Shown: in pieces, positions 9,864 through 18,069 of the stretch
Layout: every line of letters begins with the position of its first letter
How positions within the stretch are numbered: position 1 is the stretch's first letter
IMG/VR virus record: IMGVR_UViG_3300004806_001016
Span: 1-33,935 of that record
Strand: one strand, 5' to 3'
From: a virus
DNA length: 33,935 nt
Translations under genes and position numbers: made by a program
Notes under the pieces: model-generated
Databases searched by the model: none
What the model was told of the DNA's origin: nothing
Seen by the model: only the letters and a program-made list of their open reading frames with translations

Positions 9864-11462
9864 TTATTGACCCATCTGCGACTGCCAGTTGTTGCGTGCC
9901 GTCATTGCTGCGGCTTGCGTTGCCAGCGGATTACTGTCGTCGCCCACTGGCATTGGCATCGGCATCGGCTGATAAATGGATGAGCTAAGACTCGCCCCCG
10001 GAGGGAGAACACCGATTGATGGCGGGGCAAATGCGGGCGGGGCAAATGCGACTGCGGGCGCGGGCGCGACTGCGGGCGCGGGCGCGACTGCGGGCGCGGG
10101 CGCAACCTGCGGAGCGGCCACCACGAGCGGGCTGAGCCGAAATGGAACCGTGCCCGTGCCAGGTGGACTGAAATTGTTCTGCGGGATTGCAACCGCAGCC
10201 GGTGGTGCAACTACCTGAAAATTAGAGTTCGCTGGCGCAACCGGCTGGATGGTTAGAGCGGCTGGGGGTGGCGTTGGCCCATTTGCTGCCCACCACTGTT
10301 GCGCCTCTGTCATTGCAGGTGATGTGAATAAGGTGCCACCCATTTCAGGTGTTGCGGTGTAACCAGCCGGCCCAGCCACTGCCGGTGCCACTGTCGGTGC
10401 TGTCGACCTCGCGGTGGCTGGAGGTCCAAAAACCTGCGGTGCTGCGGCGTCTTGAGCCTGCGGCTTCAGCTTCCAGCTTCTTGACTCGTCGTCAAAAAAC
10501 ATCCGCGAGGCGGCAGTCGGGTCTTTCTCCATCGCGGTGTGAGCATCGGCGGCATTTACCGCGGACGACCACCAGGGCTTTTCAACCTGACGACCATTCG
10601 TGCTGCCCATCATCGAAAGTGATTGCTGCTGCTTGTAGAGCAGGTTTAGGTTATCGCGCGCCGTGGCGATGCCAGCCGCAATCGGATTGCCGCTGTTTTT
10701 CAACGAGCGCGCCGTCTCCTCAACGAGCGCTTGATTGAATTTGCCCTGATACGCCTCGCCGTATTTGGCGCGAGCGCGTTTAAGGATTTCAGTGGACTGA
10801 TCTGGCCGCCCCGTTGTCGGGTCAAGTGCGGCCATAACGTCGGGCTGCTGCATGAGCCACGAATCCGCTGCGCCCTGTGCCGCGCTTTGAACAGTCGGGT
10901 CGGTTGCGGCTTTTTGAAACGCTGATTGGATTTGAGGATTACTCAAGTAGGCGTTCTGTTGCGCAATCTTGGCATCAATCGCCGACTTCGCCAGCGAGTC
11001 AGACTTAATGTTTTCGGTGAGCTTCGCCTTTGTTGCGGCCTGAATCCTGCCGAGGTAGGCGTCATCGGTCTCACCGGCAAGACGCTGCACCGGGTCGCCG
11101 CCAAGCTGGTTCGTTAAATTGCCCTGCGCGGACTTGATGTCGTTGAACATTCCTTGCTGCTTCAGGATGTCCATGTGAGACTGCGCGGCCATTTGCGCCA
11201 CCTTCGTGGCTCGATCATCGCGCATCTGTTCGCGCTCGATCTGCATCTTATGTTGCATGGTCGCGAGCGCCCACTTTGCGTCAATTTCATGCTGGGCCGC
11301 TTCGGTTGAAAATTGATGCTGCTGCTGCTCGCGGGCAAGCGCCACCCGCGCCTCACCGTTGCGGATAATCGCTTCGTTAATCGGCGCAATAAATCGACTG
11401 CCCATGTCTGCCGACTGAGCAATGTTAAGGGGCTGAGGGTTGTCGCCAATGACTTGAACCAT
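9864..11462 (-). CDS. Internal virion (ejection) protein with coiled coil and Pro-Ala tail
   Basis: The protein has 532 residues. The N-terminal third is a long charged helix rich in Gln, Glu, Arg and Ala (about residues 35-110), likely coiled coil. The middle is helical. The region from about 340 onward is Pro/Ala/Val-rich and low in complexity, including three exact repeats of PAPAVA. It sits directly between the 357-residue protein with a hydrophobic N-terminus and the giant polyvalent protein (gaps of 3 and 4 bases). That is where short-tailed phages keep internal or DNA-ejection proteins, comparable in position to T7 gp15 or P22 gp20. No enzymatic motif is visible, in particular no lytic-transglycosylase signature. 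The role is inferred from composition and position. Confidence 0.6.
   Translation of the reverse strand: MVQVIGDNPQPLNIAQSADMGSRFIAPINEAIIRNGEARVALAREQQQHQFSTEAAQHEIDAKWALATMQHKMQIEREQMRDDRATKVAQMAAQSHMDILKQQGMFNDIKSAQGNLTNQLGGDPVQRLAGETDDAYLGRIQAATKAKLTENIKSDSLAKSAIDAKIAQQNAYLSNPQIQSAFQKAATDPTVQSAAQGAADSWLMQQPDVMAALDPTTGRPDQSTEILKRARAKYGEAYQGKFNQALVEETARSLKNSGNPIAAGIATARDNLNLLYKQQQSLSMMGSTNGRQVEKPWWSSAVNAADAHTAMEKDPTAASRMFFDDESRSWKLKPQAQDAAAPQVFGPPATARSTAPTVAPAVAGPAGYTATPEMGGTLFTSPAMTEAQQWWAANGPTPPPAALTIQPVAPANSNFQVVAPPAAVAIPQNNFSPPGTGTVPFRLSPLVVAAPQVAPAPAVAPAPAVAPAPAVAFAPPAFAPPSIGVLPPGASLSSSIYQPMPMPMPVGDDSNPLATQAAAMTARNNWQSQMGQ
10048..10101 (-). repeat. Three tandem 18-base repeats coding PAPAVA
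   Basis: The plus strand shows the unit GCGACTGCGGGCGCGGGC three times with no mismatch, in frame with the 532-residue internal protein, where it encodes a Pro-Ala-Val linker. The unit length is a multiple of three, so copy-number change would keep the frame. Confidence 0.9.
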
Positions 11463-11465
11463 AAA

Positions 11466-12539
11466 TTAAAACAGCGTTGCTGCGCCCGGCGCAAAGCTAC
11501 TCGCCTGACTGCTGATAGGGTCAACCATGACCGAGGTTCCAGCCGGAGCGCCTGAGCCGTATGCATACATTTGCGGCGTGCCTGGATTCGCGTAGGCATT
11601 ATACGTTGTCGCATTTCCGCTGTTTGCCTGAAAGCTGTTTAACAGGCTGTTGTAATTGCGCTGCTGCATGTAAGCCCCAAGCCCGTTTGAAATTGAACCG
11701 CCAGCGGCAGAGAGCGCGTTCGCGCCTCCCATGTACGCAGCCGCCGAGGGAGTCGGCAAGGGTTGATACTGATATGGCTGGGCAGTGCCAATTCGCAACT
11801 CGTTCAAGGGCTGCATTCTCTGGCTGAGACTGTTCAGCCAGTTCGATTGCGGCAAAAACGCCATCTGGTTAGATTCGCCTGCGACCGCGCCCGGCGCTTG
11901 AAGATTCTGCAATGGCAGCGTGACGTTGCCGTAATTTCTTGTGTCAGCCACTTCCTGAGCGTTCTGTTGGCCAGCCGCGCCAAGACTTTCGCCGGCAGAT
12001 TTCGCGGCCGTGAATTCCAGCGCGCGACCGCCAAAGCTATCGCCACCAAAGCCGTGCCCGGCCTGAGTTGCGTTGATGTCGGAAAGCGTTTTGTTGAGCG
12101 CGTCGAGGGATGTTGAGCGAGCAGTCGCAAGCCGAGCGGCTCGCACTGGGGCTGTGTTTGACAGCATCGTGTTTGTGATGCCGCCGTTGAAAATGTCATT
12201 CGTGGATTTTGTGGCCCCAGCCAGAGCTGGTTTCAGTGGATCTGTTGCCGCTTGAAAACTCGACAGTGGAACAAAACTGCCATTGTAGCCGCTCACTAAA
12301 TCATTACTGAGTGATTTCTCGAACAGGCTCCCGTCTGGATTCTTCATGTACAGCGGCAACACCGCGCTGCCGTCAGAGCCACGGCTCTGCTGGTACATTT
12401 TATAGTTCTGGTCGTTTGCAGACTGCTGCGAAGCAGCGGCAGTGTCTGCGGCGGACTGCTGTGCATCAGCGGACATGACGGAACCTGCAACACCGCTAAT
12501 GAGCGATGCGCCACCAATTGCTACTGCCACCCATGCCAT
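11466..12539 (-). CDS. Internal virion / DNA-ejection protein (P22 gp7-like layout)
   Basis: The protein has 357 residues. It begins with a hydrophobic, glycine-containing segment (MAWVAVAIGGASLISGVAGS), followed by a helical stretch rich in Ala, Gln and Ser with DAQQSAADTAAASQQSA, then a Gly/Ser/Asn/Gln-rich body with little predicted structure. This layout, a short membrane-active N-terminus and an Ala/Gln helix, is common to small ejection proteins of podoviruses that help form a channel for DNA across the envelope. It follows the cupin-like gene by two bases and precedes the coiled-coil protein by three, so it forms an ejection set with the two genes after it. The start is an ATG in a TAATATG context right after the upstream stop, with no ribosome site I can identify. 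The call rests on composition and neighbours. Confidence 0.55.
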   Translation of the reverse strand: MAWVAVAIGGASLISGVAGSVMSADAQQSAADTAAASQQSANDQNYKMYQQSRGSDGSAVLPLYMKNPDGSLFEKSLSNDLVSGYNGSFVPLSSFQAATDPLKPALAGATKSTNDIFNGGITNTMLSNTAPVRAARLATARSTSLDALNKTLSDINATQAGHGFGGDSFGGRALEFTAAKSAGESLGAAGQQNAQEVADTRNYGNVTLPLQNLQAPGAVAGESNQMAFLPQSNWLNSLSQRMQPLNELRIGTAQPYQYQPLPTPSAAAYMGGANALSAAGGSISNGLGAYMQQRNYNSLLNSFQANSGNATTYNAYANPGTPQMYAYGSGAPAGTSVMVDPISSQASSFAPGAATLF

Positions 12540-12540
12540 A

Positions 12541-13041
12541 TTAGTTTGAACCTTTCAGTTCGGTTAAAATTTCCGAGCTTAAATCAACAATATCGTCGTG
12601 GGGCAAAATTATTTCAGCCTCCACTTCGTCAACGCTGGTTTTTTCTGTTGGATGAAATGTGGTCCACTCGCAGTCTTCGTGAATGTAAAGCACTCGCCGA
12701 GTTGCAGGCTTAGTGATGCCGCGATATGGAGCAGTCAGAATTTTAACACCAACGCCCTCAATCCACACTGCCGCAATGCCTTTCGTGATAACATACGGGT
12801 GCTCGGTTTTGTGAATCTTGGAGATAATAAACGTGCCTTTCGGCATGAATATTGTTCGCGCGTACAACCCTGGGGTAAAACTGTGTTGGACTGGGCATTC
12901 AACTTGCGGTTGTTTTTCAAGCTGAGCACGAGCTAAATCGATGCTTGCCTGCGTCGGCGTTGCCATCAGTTCGCGCACCTTCAAATCATCGACCACTCGG
13001 CTGATTTTGCAGGGGTGATTGATTGACTGAACGCCTGTCAT
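12541..13041 (-). CDS. Cupin-like conserved phage protein of unknown function
   Basis: The protein has 166 residues. Residues about 50-145 form a run of short beta strands (QHSFTPGLYARTIFMPKGTF, then KTEHPYVITKG, then RRVLYIHEDCEWTTFHPTEK) typical of a single-domain RmlC-like cupin. I have seen closely similar sequences described only as hypothetical in other phages. The histidines and glutamates (KIHKTEHP, YIHEDCEWTTFHP) could bind a metal, but the canonical cupin motif spacing is not fully clear. It lies between the fibre and the first ejection protein. The chosen ATG has AAGGG six bases upstream, one of the few clear ribosome sites in the window, which favours it over the internal ATG at residue 26. 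It could be virion-associated or act on a small molecule; neither is shown. Confidence 0.65.
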   Translation of the reverse strand: MTGVQSINHPCKISRVVDDLKVRELMATPTQASIDLARAQLEKQPQVECPVQHSFTPGLYARTIFMPKGTFIISKIHKTEHPYVITKGIAAVWIEGVGVKILTAPYRGITKPATRRVLYIHEDCEWTTFHPTEKTSVDEVEAEIILPHDDIVDLSSEILTELKGSN

Positions 13042-13051
13042 AGTTACCCTT

Positions 13052-13079
13052 ATTATAGGCTCACTTTTCTGGAAAGCAA
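13052..13079 (-). promoter_or_regulatory. Possible sigma70-type promoter before the cupin-like and ejection genes
   Basis: In the 46-base gap before the cupin-like gene, the minus strand has TTGCTT (13079-13074) and a perfect TATAAT (13057-13052) separated by 16 bases. Transcription would start near 13045, which falls within the AAGGG ribosome site, so the leader would be only a few bases. This weakens the call. Confidence 0.3.
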
Positions 13080-13087
13080 ATTAAACC

Positions 13088-15367
13088 TCAACCCTCCACC
13101 CAAGGAATGCGCGTGATGGTGCCATCACTGGGATTGCCATCGCCCCAGCGCACGATGGTGATTGATTTTTCCAGCCCGGTTGTCTGATCGACCTCGATGG
13201 TATGATTAAACCGATTCCAATCCCCCAGCGGCGCGCCGATTCCTGGGATGGCGATGGACTTGATATAGCTGAGGCTGGCGAGCGGAGAAGCCGACGCCCA
13301 CCACGCGCTAATATCATTGCCAGAAAATCCGGAGCCGATCTGGAAAATGTGAATCATCGAAACCTCGGTCCCCATGATATAAATTCGCTTCGAGAGCGGA
13401 TTGTACTGAAAAAGCAGGATGCGCGAACCAGAGCCTGACGGATACCATAAATTAAACGGAGCAATGTTATTGATACTGCCGCTGGTAAAGTTCAGGCTCG
13501 CCATTGTCACGTCTGATGATGACGAAATGTTGTGCATTGGAACCGAACTAATCGCAACCCCAGAGCCATAATTACTCGGCACCACATAAGCGTTCCAGCC
13601 AGAGCCTTCCGTGATCCAGACCGGCTTGTAGGCGTAATAACTCCCGTTCGTTAAGACTTGAACCGGCTGCCAGACAGAGCTTGCCGTGGCCACCGACGCC
13701 GTGATGCTCGCGTTGGGAGTGCCTTTCAGGATGACAATTAAGCTAGACGGGCCTGTAAATGTTGACGGGGTGGTCGTGACGTCGCTCGCGCCAATGTTGT
13801 ACGAGGTGTCATTTGCGCCCTTGGTCCATGTGTACGATGAGCCGCTCACGACCGCCAGAGAGTATGTCCCACTGCTGCTGTATGTGGCATACGCTGGAAC
13901 AATGGAGGCATAAGGCGCGACCACTGGCAACCGATAAATGCCCGCATTGGAAGTGAATATCGCTTCAACGCTTCCATTTGACCGAGTGAAGACAGCCCCA
14001 TTTCCATATTGCGGGTTGCCAGCGGATGCCGCGGTAAGTCCAGTCACGACATTGTTGACCAGGTTAATTGCCGCGCCGAGAGTGATTCCAGTGCTGGCTC
14101 CATGCGTCAACGTCAGCAAGCTGTTGCCGTATGATACCGCAAGCTCCGGCTGCGACGATGCCCAACTCAACGCGGGGAAAATAGCCTGACTCACGCTCGT
14201 CTGCTTTGTGGCGTTGATAACCAACTTCCAGTTGGCTGGAGTAATCGCAAGCGAAGTCGAGCCATCCGCCGCAATGAGCGTCGGGGTGCCGTTTTGAACC
14301 AAATTGACGAAGGTTGTATCAATCGCGACCGTGAAAGCGCGGTTTCCGCCTGATACATAAAACAACTCCAGTCCGACCGCATCCCCAATCGCCACAACCG
14401 CATCAGTTCCATCCGAAGCGGTTTTAATGAGGTACGCCTGAACCGCAGTCGGGATCTGGCCAAGACCGTGCGCCACCGAAAGCGCGATGGTGTTACCCGG
14501 CAATGGCATATTGCCGCTGGTAAAGCGAACGGTCGTATTTGTGTTGTAGCTGATGTTGGTAACTCCAGACGAGCCGCTAGAAGACGTTCCGCCGGCCAAC
14601 AAAAGAAAGCTGCCGTTTCGATAGACAACGCAAAACACCGAGTTTGCAGCCACGGCACCCGCCGCGATGGGAAGCCCGCCCTGCAAGATCGGGACTGCAC
14701 CGAGTCCGTTGACATTCAAGGTTGCCGCCGACGTATTCGCCGTGCCGGTCCACACAAAATAAATCTGGCCGTTTTTGTACGCCGTAACAGCGGCAGCGGT
14801 GGCAACTGAGGCGGTCACCAATGCGGATGCGGTACCCGTCAGAGTGACTGAGGTTTGCGTTGCCTGAAAGATTCCACTGCTGGTGATCGAGTACCCGCTG
14901 TTGACCTGAAGCGCGGCGTCGTTATCCGGCAACACACCCTGCGTGTACGAATAGTACGAGTTCACCACCAACCCGCTCAATGTGAACGTGCCCAGGCCGC
15001 TGCTTCCGGCTGGTGGGGCGACGTAAGTCGAGCCGGATGCGATTAGATTTGCTCCCGTAGTCGGCCCCGCCGTGGCAATCGCGTAGCCGTTCAGTGTACC
15101 AACGTCGGTCGCGATTGGCAGGAACGCATACGGCATTGTTGGATCAATCGCCGAAAGCCCAACAGCCCCAGCTGACAGCGAGCCTGATTTTACCGCCCCC
15201 GAAACCAGTGTCCCGTCTGGGTTTAGCGACCCCTCAATGACGGAAAGGATGGACAAGCAAAATGCGCGAATCTGGTCAAGGTTTGCGTCCCCTTCGGCAA
15301 ATGTGAGGGCGCGGCCAACGGTCGTGCGTCGTACAAAAGTGGGCAATGTAATGCTGGGGCTGATCAT
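13088..15367 (-). CDS. Tail fibre-like protein
   Basis: The protein has 759 residues. The N-terminus (residues about 10-60, with RRTTVGRALTFAEGDANLDQ, then an ILSVIEGSLNPDGT segment) resembles the anchoring end of phage fibres that starts near LTFAEGD. It is followed by a long Ala/Ser/Thr/Gly/Val-rich beta-strand region, consistent with a receptor-binding or adhesin shaft. The C-terminal 150 residues are richer in aromatic and charged residues (YNPLSKRIYIMGTEVSMIHI, then FNHTIEVDQTTGLEKSITIV) and may form the tip. The start overlaps the stop of the 100-residue gene by four bases (ATGA), so the two are translationally coupled. No catalytic motif was seen. The fibre role is inferred from composition, size and its place after the nozzle. 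Confidence 0.6.
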   Translation of the reverse strand: MISPSITLPTFVRRTTVGRALTFAEGDANLDQIRAFCLSILSVIEGSLNPDGTLVSGAVKSGSLSAGAVGLSAIDPTMPYAFLPIATDVGTLNGYAIATAGPTTGANLIASGSTYVAPPAGSSGLGTFTLSGLVVNSYYSYTQGVLPDNDAALQVNSGYSITSSGIFQATQTSVTLTGTASALVTASVATAAAVTAYKNGQIYFVWTGTANTSAATLNVNGLGAVPILQGGLPIAAGAVAANSVFCVVYRNGSFLLLAGGTSSSGSSGVTNISYNTNTTVRFTSGNMPLPGNTIALSVAHGLGQIPTAVQAYLIKTASDGTDAVVAIGDAVGLELFYVSGGNRAFTVAIDTTFVNLVQNGTPTLIAADGSTSLAITPANWKLVINATKQTSVSQAIFPALSWASSQPELAVSYGNSLLTLTHGASTGITLGAAINLVNNVVTGLTAASAGNPQYGNGAVFTRSNGSVEAIFTSNAGIYRLPVVAPYASIVPAYATYSSSGTYSLAVVSGSSYTWTKGANDTSYNIGASDVTTTPSTFTGPSSLIVILKGTPNASITASVATASSVWQPVQVLTNGSYYAYKPVWITEGSGWNAYVVPSNYGSGVAISSVPMHNISSSSDVTMASLNFTSGSINNIAPFNLWYPSGSGSRILLFQYNPLSKRIYIMGTEVSMIHIFQIGSGFSGNDISAWWASASPLASLSYIKSIAIPGIGAPLGDWNRFNHTIEVDQTTGLEKSITIVRWGDGNPSDGTITRIPWVEG

Positions 15368-15666
15368 AAAGTTTTGGTTGCTGCCGCTTTCATGGCGGCG
15401 ATTTCCTTGGTTAATCCATCAACAATGCTTTGCAGGTCGGCTATCGCCTTCGCTTTTGCGGTCGAATCGTTCGCAATGGCTCCCTGTAAGTTGCCGGCCC
15501 AAGTCTGAATTGCGGCCGAGTGGTCGCCGTTCATTACCGAGTCACCAGTCCGCGTAGCAGCCTCCGGCGGCAATGCGAGCGTTGGCCAGCCAGTTGCGTT
15601 AGTGGTCGCCGCGGCTACCGCCGCACCCACAATCGCCTGCTCATTGGATGGACTCATTTTGCTCAT
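15364..15666 (-). CDS. Small helical protein between nozzle and fibre
   Basis: The protein has 100 residues and no recognised domain. The first half is Ala/Thr/Asn-rich and the C-terminal 40 residues (STAKAKAIADLQSIVDGLTK and onward) form an amphipathic helix likely to be coiled coil. Both ends overlap neighbours by four bases: its ATG lies across the nozzle stop and its stop lies across the fibre start. Tight coupling suggests a small tail component, or a chaperone or adaptor for the fibre. That is inference from position only. Confidence 0.6.
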   Translation of the reverse strand: MSKMSPSNEQAIVGAAVAAATTNATGWPTLALPPEAATRTGDSVMNGDHSAAIQTWAGNLQGAIANDSTAKAKAIADLQSIVDGLTKEIAAMKAAATKTL

Positions 15667-18065
15667 CGCGGCAAATTACCAAACCCGTGGCTGTTAATGG
15701 GCTGAATATTGAACATGCGACTAGTGATCTCGAACGGGCCAAAGCCGGTTACTGTTACCCTGTCTCCAAGGTAATAGCTGATGACGGTCGGGCGCAAATT
15801 ATTAAACTGCTGAGGCGCAATAATTGCTCCTGATTGCAAATCGGCGCCGGTGCCAGGATTTGAGCCACCCCTGAAATCAATCGAGACGATGGCGTTTGGA
15901 CATTTTGAGGACGCCCCAAGCGAATATTCATTCCACGACTTTTCGCTGTTCCCTGCCCCGAAATCATCCAGCCCGCTCTCAATGACTGAGTTGTATTGTA
16001 ATCCGTCACGATGCCAAATGCCGGGCAAAATGGTAAATTGCTGAGCGATGACTGGAGCAGTGAGGCCAATGATCGAAACGCTGGTTGCGCTGATGTATGC
16101 ATCAATGGCGGCCACGCTGCCACCGGAAAACAAAACCGTGGTCCCCACATCGTCGGGTGAGAAAAATGCCGTGGTTGCAGCCAGTGTAACCGTGGCGGTT
16201 CCCGATGTGGTGCCAGTAATTGCACCACTGCTGCGCGGCTTGCAGTCAAGCAGCCCGTACCGCTTTAGCGAGCCATCCACCATCCCCATGACGTACCAAT
16301 CGGATCCATTTTTTGGATGCCGAACCTTTGCGGCCGCTGTGAGCATGGCGCTGGTGGTTCTGACGGTTTGCTGTGCGTAATCGTAGCAAAGTGCCCCTCC
16401 CGCAATTCCGTAGCCAAAATAAATTTCTCGAGTTAAATGGTTCTCGGACACGAAGGCGGTCCCTCGATCCGCGTTGTCAAAAAATAACGACTGACACGCG
16501 GTCAGGGCGGGGATTTCTGTTGGCGTCAACTGGAACAAGTCGAACTTGTAGAACGCATTTCGGCCAGCGTAGATGTGATGGCTGCCATAATAGCCGCCTC
16601 CTTCTGGCGCGATGACGTTCTTGTAGTGTAACGCCTGAGCCGTGTTCGGAAGGGTTACGCGCTGAAAAGTGAACGGGGCTGCGGCAGCGCCGGTGTATGT
16701 CCCAATAAACACGGCCGGAGTTGGCGACGGCTCTTTGTAAATTACGAGCTGATCACGCAACTGCATTCCCCTTAAAATGGCGCTTCCGTCGTCGGTCAAA
16801 TCAGAATAAATACCAGCATAGCTCACCTGAGAGTCTGCGGCCTCGATTGGCAGGCTTGTAATGGTGTTCTGACAGATTTCAGCCATCGTCATCGACATTG
16901 CCGAGCCGCGCGAAATCCATTGAACCTGTGAAATTAGGTTGCCAGCGTTTATAGCTGCCTGCGGAAGGAAGATGGACGGCAGCGCGACCGCAGACAACCC
17001 AAACCGAGCCGCAGTGTAAAACAAGTCCGAGAGCGACCGAACGGGGTAATCAAACGCAACAACCGGACTGCCGGCCTGCATCGAAGCGGTCACAATCGCC
17101 CCAAATCGACGCGGCTGCGACGGCATCGAAGGAAATACACGCCACCCGTAACGCTGAACCTTGCCGGCCCACATTGTGTACGCGGCGGGATTCTCAACCG
17201 AACAAACCCCTGACACTGGAACCGTATTGTTGACCAGCAAGAACCCATTTGAATCAACGCCAATTATTTCGCGCTGCTCACCAGTGCTCCAAAATAGCGA
17301 CATTCCAACCAAGCTCACAGCTTGCATTGTGGGGAATAGCGTTGTCGCTGCCGGGGATACTTTCCCACTGACGTCTTGCGATGCGCTCAAAGATGCTGGA
17401 ATTGCGGCCATTAACCCCTTGAAATCATCATCCCCGATTTGGCTGATGCCAAGGCAAACCAGAACGTCGTTCATGGAGCAAATCGTCTTAACACTGGCGA
17501 CTTGCTGCTCGCGCAATTCATAAATCGGCTTCACTGAATACTCATCCAGCCGATATGTTATCGGGAGGTCAACCTCGTTGTTGAGCACAACAAAGTCGCC
17601 AATGCGCACGATCTCCCAGCGCGCGCCAGCAGTCGAAAAGCCAGAGCCAATTTGAATCCACCCCTTTGCCGCTTCGTCGAAATATGTCGCGCCAGATTCG
17701 GTATCGAAATAAGCCTGACCAGACTCAATGTCGAAATAAGCGATGTCTTCCAATCCAAAAAAGCGCCAAAGAGTCGTTTGATTCCCGGCAATGAGTGTCA
17801 CTCTGCCATCTCCAAGCTCAACCTCAGAGACTAGCGTTATTGGGCCACCACCGCTGATCGGAATTGACTGAGCCAGCCGATCATAAAAAGTGTTCGGCTG
17901 ATAAGCGACGTGCCCCTCGGCTCGCATTTCGCGGTCGAGGTAGCGTCGAATTTCTTCCTTGCGAACGTAATTTGGAGCGCCGGCCGTTTCAGAGGAAAGC
18001 CCAGCCATCAGCTTTCCGCCCTGGCCAGGCTTCAGCGTTACTGGTTTTCCGCCGGCTGCTGCCAT
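15663..18065 (-). CDS. Tail nozzle protein (tail tubular protein B-like)
   Basis: The protein has 800 residues, similar in size to T7 gp12-type nozzle proteins. It begins with an arginine-rich segment and AYQPNTFYDRLAQSIPISGG, then has beta-rich repeats that alternate between observation-like strands (WEIVRIGDFVVLNNEVDLPI, WSTGEQREIIGVDSNGF, RDQLVIYKEPSPTPAVFIGT), which fits a beta-propeller platform. The C-terminus (GDRVTVTGFGPFEITSRMFN) is also beta-rich. It would sit below the adaptor ring and gate DNA exit. It follows the spike gene by four bases and overlaps the 100-residue gene. A 9-residue repeat with YFD occurs three times near residues 110-130. The assignment is from length, beta content and position between adaptor and ejection genes; sequence identity to a named family was not tested. 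Confidence 0.6.
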   Translation of the reverse strand: MAAAGGKPVTLKPGQGGKLMAGLSSETAGAPNYVRKEEIRRYLDREMRAEGHVAYQPNTFYDRLAQSIPISGGGPITLVSEVELGDGRVTLIAGNQTTLWRFFGLEDIAYFDIESGQAYFDTESGATYFDEAAKGWIQIGSGFSTAGARWEIVRIGDFVVLNNEVDLPITYRLDEYSVKPIYELREQQVASVKTICSMNDVLVCLGISQIGDDDFKGLMAAIPASLSASQDVSGKVSPAATTLFPTMQAVSLVGMSLFWSTGEQREIIGVDSNGFLLVNNTVPVSGVCSVENPAAYTMWAGKVQRYGWRVFPSMPSQPRRFGAIVTASMQAGSPVVAFDYPVRSLSDLFYTAARFGLSAVALPSIFLPQAAINAGNLISQVQWISRGSAMSMTMAEICQNTITSLPIEAADSQVSYAGIYSDLTDDGSAILRGMQLRDQLVIYKEPSPTPAVFIGTYTGAAAAPFTFQRVTLPNTAQALHYKNVIAPEGGGYYGSHHIYAGRNAFYKFDLFQLTPTEIPALTACQSLFFDNADRGTAFVSENHLTREIYFGYGIAGGALCYDYAQQTVRTTSAMLTAAAKVRHPKNGSDWYVMGMVDGSLKRYGLLDCKPRSSGAITGTTSGTATVTLAATTAFFSPDDVGTTVLFSGGSVAAIDAYISATSVSIIGLTAPVIAQQFTILPGIWHRDGLQYNSVIESGLDDFGAGNSEKSWNEYSLGASSKCPNAIVSIDFRGGSNPGTGADLQSGAIIAPQQFNNLRPTVISYYLGDRVTVTGFGPFEITSRMFNIQPINSHGFGNLPR
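17676..17738 (-). repeat. Three 27-base repeats coding a YFD-x-ESG motif
   Basis: Inside the nozzle gene, YFDIESGQA, YFDTESGAT and YFDEAAKG follow each other at residues 110, 119 and 128 with a strict 9-residue period. The DNA copies share the core TCGAAATA(A/T)G on the plus strand. This looks like a recent in-frame tandem duplication in a surface loop. Confidence 0.75.
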
Positions 18066-18069
18066 AGCA

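Noticed and set aside
9864-12539. Lytic transglycosylase domain in the internal proteins
   Set aside because: No catalytic Glu-Ser-Gly context or AxGxxQ pattern is present in either protein.
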